Source of the DNA: an uncultured Collinsella sp.
GTDB lineage: Bacteria; Actinomycetota; Coriobacteriia; Coriobacteriales; Coriobacteriaceae
Direction of reading: 5' to 3'
Assembly: GCA_900541725.1 (NCBI GenBank)
Contig: UQLB01000034.1
Span: 1-18,360, forward strand
Length of the DNA: 18,360 bases
The translations under genes were made by a program, and so were the position numbers. Shown here piece after piece: positions 12,937-18,360 of the stretch. The notes beneath the pieces are model-generated. The model saw nothing but the letters and a program-made list of their open reading frames with translations, did not search any database and was not told the DNA's origin. How positions within the stretch are numbered: position 1 is the stretch's first letter; each line of letters begins with the position of its first letter.

Positions 12937-14100
12937 CTATTTGATCACGCGCACGCGATACATCGACGGAATCTGCTTGAGTGCCTCGATGGTGCTGCTA
13001 TCCAGGTGCTCGTCGGTGTCGAACATGGTGTAGGCGTTCTCGCCGGCGGACTCGTTGGTCATACGCTGCACGTTGGCGTTGTCCTTGGCCAGGATTGCTG
13101 TGATCTGGCCGATCATGTTGGGCACGTTGGCGTGCAGGCAGGCGATGCGGCTCGCGGCGCGCGCCTTGCCCATGCTGCAGGCGGGGTAGTTGACGCTGTG
13201 CGCGATGTTGCCGTTCTCCAGGTAATCCTTAAGCTCGCTGATGGCCATGTCGGCGCAGTTGGCCTCGGCCTCGCCAGTGCCGGCGCCCGAGTGCGTGGTG
13301 ATAAACGTATTGGGCATCTTGACGGTCTTGGGCGTGGCGAAGTCGCAGCTAAACCAGCTGAGCTTGCCCTCGCGCAGGGCGGCGTCAACGGCGTCCTCGT
13401 CAATGATGGTCTCACGTGCGTAGTTGATGAGCACGGCGTCGGGTGCCAGCAGGTTGATCTGCTCGGTGCTGATCATGCCGACGGTGTCGGCCTTGCTGGG
13501 CACGTGCACCGTGAGGTAATCACAGCCGCGGCAGAGATCTTCGAGCGTGCCCACGCGCTGCACCTCGCGGCTCAGCACCCACGCGTGCTCAACGGAAATG
13601 AACGGGTCGTAGCCGTAGACATCCATGCCCAGGTCAACGCAGGCGTTGGCGACCTTGGAGCCTACGTTGCCCAGGCCGATGACGCCGATGCGCTTGCCCT
13701 TGAGCTCGCGGCCCACAAAGGCCTTCTTGGCCTTCTCGGCGTCGACCTGAATTTCGGGATCGTCGGCGTTGTCGCGCACCCAGTTCATCGATTGCACCAC
13801 GCCGCGGCTCGAGAGCACCAGCATGCCTAGGACGAGCTCCTTAACGGCGTTGCTGTTGGCACCGGGGGAGTTAAAGACGACGACGCCCTTCTTGGCGTAC
13901 TCCTCGACGGGGATGTTGTTGACGCCGGCGCCGCAGCGGGCGATGGCGCGGATGCCCTCGGGCAGCTCGTAGCCGTGCAGGTCAGTCGAGCGCATCAGGA
14001 TGGCGTCGGCCTCCTCGGCGGTGCTCACAAATTCGTAGCCCTCGCCAAACTCGACTTTGCCGTCCTTGGTGATGTCGTCGATGGTCTTAATCTTGCGCAT
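12937..14100 (-). CDS. serA: D-3-phosphoglycerate dehydrogenase with C-terminal ACT domain, 387 aa
   Basis: Catalyses the first step of serine synthesis, oxidising 3-phosphoglycerate with NAD. It has the substrate-binding half ARCGAGVNNIP (54-64), the Rossmann signature GVIGLGNVG (139-147) with Asp165 after the second strand, catalytic Arg229 (NYARET), and His270 in THSGAGTGEAE. A C-terminal ACT domain (about 316-387) probably binds serine for feedback control. Length matches the short form of the enzyme, without the intervening domain of long SerA. The usual His context PHxGAST reads THSGAGT, and the usual catalytic-Glu region (DVFxxEP) reads CDFATP with no Glu. Start ATG at 14100 is preceded by AAGGAG at ideal spacing. 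Downstream of serC in the same operon. Confidence 0.95.
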   Translation of the reverse strand: MRKIKTIDDITKDGKVEFGEGYEFVSTAEEADAILMRSTDLHGYELPEGIRAIARCGAGVNNIPVEEYAKKGVVVFNSPGANSNAVKELVLGMLVLSSRGVVQSMNWVRDNADDPEIQVDAEKAKKAFVGRELKGKRIGVIGLGNVGSKVANACVDLGMDVYGYDPFISVEHAWVLSREVQRVGTLEDLCRGCDYLTVHVPSKADTVGMISTEQINLLAPDAVLINYARETIIDEDAVDAALREGKLSWFSCDFATPKTVKMPNTFITTHSGAGTGEAEANCADMAISELKDYLENGNIAHSVNYPACSMGKARAASRIACLHANVPNMIGQITAILAKDNANVQRMTNESAGENAYTMFDTDEHLDSSTIEALKQIPSMYRVRVIK

Positions 14101-14153
14101 GAAAAACTCCTTAGCAGGTTTGGTTTAAACAGGTGGTTTGAAGTGGCTGGTCG

Positions 14154-14170
14154 GCCCGCGCGTTGCGGGC
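14154..14170 (-). other. Small GC-rich stem-loop at the serC stop codon
   Basis: GCCCGC (14154-14159) pairs with GCGGGC (14165-14170), overlapping the last base of the serC stop codon, 54 bases before serA. There is no T-tract; it could tune relative serC/serA expression. Confidence 0.35.
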
Positions 14171-15294
14171 TAGTTAGATCGCGGGCTCAAACTACGCTGC
14201 GTTTCGAAGTCCTTCATGTACGAGGCCAGTGCCTGCACGTCTTCCATGGTTACGGCGTTGTAGACGCTGGCGCGCATGCCGCCCACCAGGCGATGGCCCT
14301 TGACGTTTTGAATCTGGTGCTCGGCCGCGCCTGCGACAAAGGCCGCGTCGAGTTCGGCGTCGCCGGTGCGGAAGGTGACATTGGCGATGGAGCGGCTGTC
14401 GGCCTGCGTGGTGCCATGGAACAGCTCGCTGTGCTCGAGCAGGTCGTAGAGCAGGTTGGCCTTGGCCCAGTTGCGCTCGGCCATGGCGGCAAGTCCGCCG
14501 GTCTCCTCGACCCAATGGAACACCTTGCCGCACACGTAGATGCCAAAGGTGTTGGGCGTGTTGAGCATGGAGCCCTTGGCGGCCTGGGCCTTAAGGTCCA
14601 TGTACTGCGGTGTCTGCGCAAAGGCGGGGCCGTCGGCGATGAGGTCGTCGCGCACGATAACCACGGTCACGCCCGCGGCGCCGGCGTTTTTCTGAGCGCC
14701 GGCGTAGATGAGCCCGTAGCGCTCGACGTCGAGCGGCTGCGACAGAAAGCAGCTCGAGACATCTGCGACCAGCGGTACGTCGCCGCAAGCGGGCAGCTCG
14801 TGGTACATGGTGCCAAAGATGGTGTTGTTCTGGCAGATGTAAACGTAGTCGAGCCCGTCGCCCGCGGCCTCGGCGGCAATGCGCGCGTTGATGTCGGCCA
14901 TGTCGGGGATGCGGTCGAAGTTGGTGTCCTCGGAGCTCGCGAGCAGCACGGCCTCGCCGTACTTGTCGGCTTCTTTGTATGCCTTGTTGGCAAAGTTGCC
15001 GGTCACGACGTAGCCGGCGCGGCCGCGGCGCATGAGGTTCATCGGGATGCCCGCAAACTGTAGCGTGGCGCCGCCCTGCAAAAATAGGACGTGGTAGTTG
15101 TTCGGGATGCTCAGCAGGCGACGCAGGGTTGCCTCGGCGTCGTCGATGATCTGCTGGTACATGCTAGATCGATGGCTCATCTCGAGCACGGACATGCCGC
15201 AACCGCGGTAGTCCATCATCTCGTCGGCGATCTCGGCGAGCACGCTTGTGGGCAGTGCGGCCGGGCCAGCTGAGAAGTTGTGCACACGTGCCAT
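14170..15294 (-). CDS. serC: Phosphoserine aminotransferase, 374 aa
   Basis: A PLP-dependent aminotransferase making phosphoserine from phosphohydroxypyruvate and glutamate, the second step of serine synthesis. The N-terminus VHNFSAGPAALP is the SerC hallmark. Others are GMSVLEMSHRS (33-43, phosphate-binding His-Arg), FLQGGAT (71-77), VADVSSCFLS (176-185, Asp178 to the PLP ring nitrogen) and AGAQKNAG with the PLP-binding Lys202. The end GGMRASVYNAV is also typical. Length is slightly above the family's ~360, with a short extra C-terminal tail. Start ATG at 15294 has GAGGGAG upstream. First gene of serC-serA. No phosphoserine phosphatase gene is in the window, although two histidine phosphatases lie about 4 kb away. 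Confidence 0.97.
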   Translation of the reverse strand: MARVHNFSAGPAALPTSVLAEIADEMMDYRGCGMSVLEMSHRSSMYQQIIDDAEATLRRLLSIPNNYHVLFLQGGATLQFAGIPMNLMRRGRAGYVVTGNFANKAYKEADKYGEAVLLASSEDTNFDRIPDMADINARIAAEAAGDGLDYVYICQNNTIFGTMYHELPACGDVPLVADVSSCFLSQPLDVERYGLIYAGAQKNAGAAGVTVVIVRDDLIADGPAFAQTPQYMDLKAQAAKGSMLNTPNTFGIYVCGKVFHWVEETGGLAAMAERNWAKANLLYDLLEHSELFHGTTQADSRSIANVTFRTGDAELDAAFVAGAAEHQIQNVKGHRLVGGMRASVYNAVTMEDVQALASYMKDFETQRSLSPRSN

Positions 15295-15429
15295 CTTCTA
15301 GTCTCCCTCGTAGTCGTTTGAACGTTCGGGATACTTTAGCACAGTGGAGCGCCAGGCGCGACCGCATCACGGTAAAACTCGACTGCGCCGCTATGATTTA
15401 CAGTATGGTTACATGGGAGAGGGGCGACC

Positions 15430-15498
15430 TTACTCCTCAGGCAAATCCAAATCTGCGAGCGAAGACATGAGGTTCTCTAGGCGCTTGATCTCTTCGTC
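15430..15498 (-). pseudogene. Orphan C-terminal-like coding fragment, 22 codons
   Basis: On the minus strand, 22 sense codons read DEEIKRLENLMSS followed by LADLDLPEE and a TAA stop. The composition (amphipathic helix plus acidic tail) looks like a real protein end, but the frame is closed by TAG just before it. AGGAGG lies upstream at 15511-15516, followed by no good start except an internal ATG giving 12 residues. It may be the remnant of a gene lost between the antiporter gene and serC, or chance. The rest of 15295-15518 shows nothing else clear. Confidence 0.3.
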
Positions 15499-15518
15499 CT
15501 AAATTAGCTACCTCCTAG

Positions 15519-17123
15519 TTAGTACGATGCTAGCGTGGCGATGACGACTTCGTCGCCGGCGTATATTAGGGTGTTGCCGTCGGGGATGATCGTTTGGCCT
15601 TCGCGCTTGAGCATCACCACAATAAACGGATGCTTGCCTTGTGGCACATCGCGCAGGCGCTGGCCGGCCAGGCGACCGTGGGGCGTCACGGTGACCTCGC
15701 GCAGCGTAACCTCGGCACGCTCTTCGAACGTTGGGGCGGCCATCACCAGCAGATCGCCTTCCTGGATCACGGTATCGCCGTTGGGCAGCACCGGATGGGC
15801 GCCGTCACGCAGCACCAAGACCACCAGCATGTCCGTTGCGCTGCCAATGTCGGCGAGCGAGCGTCCGGCAAACGGATGTCCAGCGCCTACTTTGAGCTTG
15901 ACGAACGACATGCCGTCTTCGTCGCGGTAGTCGTTAAAGGTGCGACGCACGTCGCCGGTCGCATCGATCATATCGAGCTTCTTCGCCACCGCCGGCAGCA
16001 GCGAGCCCTGCACCACAATGCTCGACACGGCAATCGCAAACACCAGGTCAAATAGGTCGTGTCCGCCGGGAACGCCGGCCACTACGGCAAAGAGACTAAA
16101 GACGACCGAAGCTGCTCCGCGTAGGCCCGCCCAGCTTACGAGCGCGACCTGGCGGGGATTCGTCTTAAAGGGCGCTAGGAGCACGCCGACGGCGATGGGG
16201 CGGCTCACGAAGAGCATGAACGCCATGAGTGCCAGGCCCGGCAGCAGCATCTGCGGCAGGCGTGCGGGCGTTACGAGCAGGCCGAGCAAGAAGAAGATCG
16301 TCATCTCGGCCATCTCGGTGAGGGTGTCAAAGAAGTGCGCCATCTCGACTTTGCCGGTGATGTCGCTGGCGCCCAGCACAATGCCGGCCAGGTACACGGC
16401 TAAAAAGCCGTTGCCGCCCAGGTAGCTCGGCAGCGCGTAGGCGACGATGGCCACGGCGAACAAAAAGATGGTCTGCGCGCCCTCGGCCGTTGCGTGCGCG
16501 CGTTCAATCAGGCGGCCCGCCGCCCAGCCGATGGCAAGACCCAAACCCGCGCCCAGGATGATCTGCTTGGCCAGCAGTGCGGGAATGTTGATGTCGCCGC
16601 CGGCCGCGAGTGTGGCGAGCACGGCGGTGAGCAGGTAGGCGACGGGGTCGTTGGAGCCCGATTCGACCTCGAGCAGCGAGTCTGTGCCGCCCCTCAGCGA
16701 AAGGTTGTGCTCGCGCAGCACGCTAAAGACGCTTGCCGCGTCGGTCGACGCCACGACCGATCCCAGCAGCAGGCCGCCGATCCAGTCGAAGCCCAGCACA
16801 GAGTGGGCGAACACGCCGGTGATGCCGGCAGTGATGACGACGCCGAGCGTGCTCAGCAGCACCGCCGGCGCAGCGACGGGCTTGGCGCGGTCGATATTGG
16901 TGTTAAAGCCGCCGTAGAACATGATGAACAGCAGCGCCGTGCTGCAGACGGTTTCGGTAAGCGCGTAGTCGCTAAAGTCGATATGCGCCGGGCCGTTGAC
17001 GCCCAACAGCATGCCGAGCGCGATAAAGATAAGCAGGGTGGGGAAGGGGAGCTTTTTGCCGACGGGTTTGATGGTCAGGCACAAAATGATGACGAGGCCG
17101 ATAAAAAGAAGGATCTGGTTCAT
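15519..17123 (-). CDS. K+(Na+)/H+ antiporter, CPA1 type with two RCK_C domains, 534 aa
   Basis: An inner-membrane cation/proton antiporter of the NhaP2/CvrA (CPA1) kind. About 12 helices fill residues 1-385. Ion-site motifs are ASTDAASVF (Asp128) and the unwound-helix pair ESGSNDP (Asn158-Asp159); GLRGA (333-337) carries the conserved Arg335. The cytosolic tail holds two similar TrkA-C (RCK_C) modules, about 405-464 and 475-532, each ending in the pattern NGxTxIxxGDxLxV or NxLIYAGDEVVI, which gate transport in response to a ligand. Members often carry one RCK_C; two are seen in part of the family. Start ATG at 17123 follows GGAGCGG. No partner gene; monocistronic. Likely exports K+ or Na+ for pH and volume control; ion preference cannot be read. 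Confidence 0.93.
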   Translation of the reverse strand: MNQILLFIGLVIILCLTIKPVGKKLPFPTLLIFIALGMLLGVNGPAHIDFSDYALTETVCSTALLFIMFYGGFNTNIDRAKPVAAPAVLLSTLGVVITAGITGVFAHSVLGFDWIGGLLLGSVVASTDAASVFSVLREHNLSLRGGTDSLLEVESGSNDPVAYLLTAVLATLAAGGDINIPALLAKQIILGAGLGLAIGWAAGRLIERAHATAEGAQTIFLFAVAIVAYALPSYLGGNGFLAVYLAGIVLGASDITGKVEMAHFFDTLTEMAEMTIFFLLGLLVTPARLPQMLLPGLALMAFMLFVSRPIAVGVLLAPFKTNPRQVALVSWAGLRGAASVVFSLFAVVAGVPGGHDLFDLVFAIAVSSIVVQGSLLPAVAKKLDMIDATGDVRRTFNDYRDEDGMSFVKLKVGAGHPFAGRSLADIGSATDMLVVLVLRDGAHPVLPNGDTVIQEGDLLVMAAPTFEERAEVTLREVTVTPHGRLAGQRLRDVPQGKHPFIVVMLKREGQTIIPDGNTLIYAGDEVVIATLASY

Positions 17124-17272
17124 AGATGGTGTCCGCTCCTGGGTGGTTGGCGTGGCACGGTCAGTTGCCTGCGGTTATTTGTACCCAAAGATGGTGGGTT
17201 TATGGGGTTGGATTGCGGGCGTGCGCGATATCGTCATAGACGACTGCCGTCTTTGCCTCTGCTCGGAAACCC

Positions 17273-17301
17273 TTTCCAGCTTTATTGCAACGGAGTACAA
17301 T
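17273..17301 (+). promoter_or_regulatory. Promoter of the metallophosphoesterase gene
   Basis: TTTCCA (17273-17278) and TACAAT (17296-17301) are separated by 17 bases, matching consensus at 4 and 5 of 6 positions. Transcription would start near 17308. A small palindrome TTCAA-C-TTGAA (17316-17326) lies just downstream and could be an operator. The rest of 17124-17376 has no visible gene. Confidence 0.55.
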
Positions 17302-17376
17302 GGGTAACGTTTAAGTTCAACTTGAAGTTTTAGTTGCGGAGCCGGGCTTCGGCCGCAATGCAAGGAGAGGCGTACC

Positions 17377-18216
17377 ATGGCGATCTATGTGACATCTGAT
17401 GCTCACGGGCACGTGCGTGCGCTTGACGAGGCCCTGTCTAAGATCTCGTTGACGTCCGACGACACGCTGTACGTGCTGGGCGACATGATCGATCGCGGGC
17501 CCGATCCGGTCGGCGTTATTAAGCTCGTGCGCTCGCTGCCCAACGCCCGCGTGCTCAAGGGTAATCACGAGCAGATCATGCTCGATGCCATCATTGGTCA
17601 GGATCCGCTCGATGCCGAGACCTGGGATATCAACGGTGGCTGGACGACGCGCGAGCAGCTCAACGACATGGAATTTGAGGCATACGAAGAGCTCGTGCGA
17701 TGGATGGCCGCGCTGCCGCTCTACGCGGTGGTCGAGACCGAGGAGCGCCCGTATCTGCTGGTGCATGCTGGAATCGAGATGAAGGCGGCGCGCGCGTTTT
17801 TGCTTGAGCATGGCGTCGATTGTGCCGATGGCGTTGGAGCGGTGGGTGCCGATCGCGAGCTGCTGCAGCAGATGCTCGCGGTACAGTCGTCCGATGACCT
17901 GCTGTGGATTCGTCACGGCTATTGGGATGTGCCGACCGGGCTGCTTTCTACCGAGGGCAAGGGTCCGGTCGTTGTGAGCGGTCACACGCCGACGGTGTCG
18001 CTCGGGCGTTATTGCGAGGTCGGTGGTCTTGCGGGGCTCGACGAGGAGTCGGGCCGCGGGCAGATCGTGCGCCTGGGCGGCGAGGATGCCGCCGGTGTGC
18101 CCGATCGCATCGACATCGACTGCGCTGCCGCCACCGGCTCCGAGTTCGGTCGCGTGGGCATCCTGCGGCTCGATGATGGGGCGGAGTTCTACGCGAACAT
18201 CAACCCGGGCGAATAA
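17377..18216 (+). CDS. Metallophosphoesterase (PPP-type serine/threonine or diadenosine tetraphosphatase-like), 279 aa
   Basis: A two-metal phosphoesterase with the complete calcineurin-like motif set: SDAHGH (7-12; Asp8, His10, standing for the usual GDIHG), GDMIDRG (35-41; Asp36, Asp39), GNHE (62-65; Asn63, His64), HAG (130-132) and GHTP (202-205; His203). The spacing is that of the PrpE/ApaH/PPP phosphatase branch, so substrates may be phosphoproteins or dinucleoside polyphosphates. The region after residue 215 continues the beta-sandwich edge, and RHGYWD (179-184) lies near the active site. Start ATG at 17377 follows AAGGAGAGG. Monocistronic as far as can be seen, with its own promoter. 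Confidence 0.9.
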   Translation: MAIYVTSDAHGHVRALDEALSKISLTSDDTLYVLGDMIDRGPDPVGVIKLVRSLPNARVLKGNHEQIMLDAIIGQDPLDAETWDINGGWTTREQLNDMEFEAYEELVRWMAALPLYAVVETEERPYLLVHAGIEMKAARAFLLEHGVDCADGVGAVGADRELLQQMLAVQSSDDLLWIRHGYWDVPTGLLSTEGKGPVVVSGHTPTVSLGRYCEVGGLAGLDEESGRGQIVRLGGEDAAGVPDRIDIDCAAATGSEFGRVGILRLDDGAEFYANINPGE

Positions 18217-18360
18217 TCGGTGCAAGGGGTAGCTAATATGGGAAGGGTTTTTTGACTACTTTTGCCCTTCTGCCCGCAAATTGATTTCTCTGGGACGGGA
18301 TTAAATAAGGCTCTGTTAGACCAGGATTGACATGCCGACCTGCCGGCTAACTCGCCGTCT
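18217..18360. other. Noncoding right edge with a weak inverted repeat
   Basis: After the phosphoesterase stop, GGGAAGGG (18240-18247) and CCCTTCTGCCC (18265-18275) form an imperfect stem; a T6 tract (18248-18253) lies in the loop. It could end transcription but is not a standard terminator. No gene start is supported before the window ends. Confidence 0.35.

Noticed and set aside
12907..15063. Two long plus-strand frames (307 and 362 codons) opposite serA and serC
   Set aside because: Antisense shadows. Composition is repetitive Val/Gly/Ala/His, and serA and serC are complete on the minus strand.

Overview
The window is high-GC, gene-dense bacterial chromosome. Gene content, strong AAGGAG-type ribosome binding sites and GC-rich third codon positions suggest an anaerobic actinobacterium of the Coriobacteriia, most likely Collinsella or a close relative. 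This is inferred from protein style and gene neighbourhood; there is no rRNA or other marker here to prove it. No tRNA, rRNA, CRISPR array or recognisable transposase gene was found.

Layout. (1) 1-2936, minus strand: a metal-resistance operon. It encodes an ArsR/SmtB repressor with a complete SmtB-type zinc site, a small HMA metallochaperone, and a P1B-type Zn/Cd/Pb-exporting ATPase. A consensus promoter is filled by a repressor-type operator, and a further operator copy sits before the ATPase gene. (2) About 2940-4910: an AT-richer accessory island. One long gene encodes a lineage-restricted protein with a PD-(D/E)XK-like nuclease signature. It is bracketed by two inverted pairs of a 26-29 bp motif, four copies in all. 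(3) 5011-7327: a DnaQ-type exonuclease gene divergent from a putative heavy-metal/manganese exporter gene (ArsP_2-like, His-rich loop), with promoter and palindromes between them. (4) 7361-8494, minus: a UPF0178 protein and an HdeD-like membrane protein with abutting stop and start codons. (5) 8683-10679, plus: a nitroreductase gene preceded by an iron-box-like sequence, a REP-like palindrome, then two tandem histidine-phosphatase paralogues. (6) 10727-15294, minus: a degenerate DUF1015 gene, an M20 peptidase gene, and serA and serC for serine biosynthesis. (7) 15430-17123, minus: an orphan coding fragment and a K+/H+ antiporter with two RCK_C domains. (8) 17273-18216, plus: a metallophosphoesterase.

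Functional themes are metal homeostasis and serine synthesis. Metal homeostasis covers Zn/Cd export, putative Mn/heavy-metal export, and palindromes suggestive of metal-dependent regulators. Serine synthesis is serC-serA, with a DUF1015 gene nearby; DUF1015 commonly neighbours serC-serA in Clostridia. The least explained part is the 3.0-4.9 kb island. Large plus-strand reading frames opposite the P-type ATPase, serA, serC and M20 genes are antisense shadows of high-GC codons and were not annotated.
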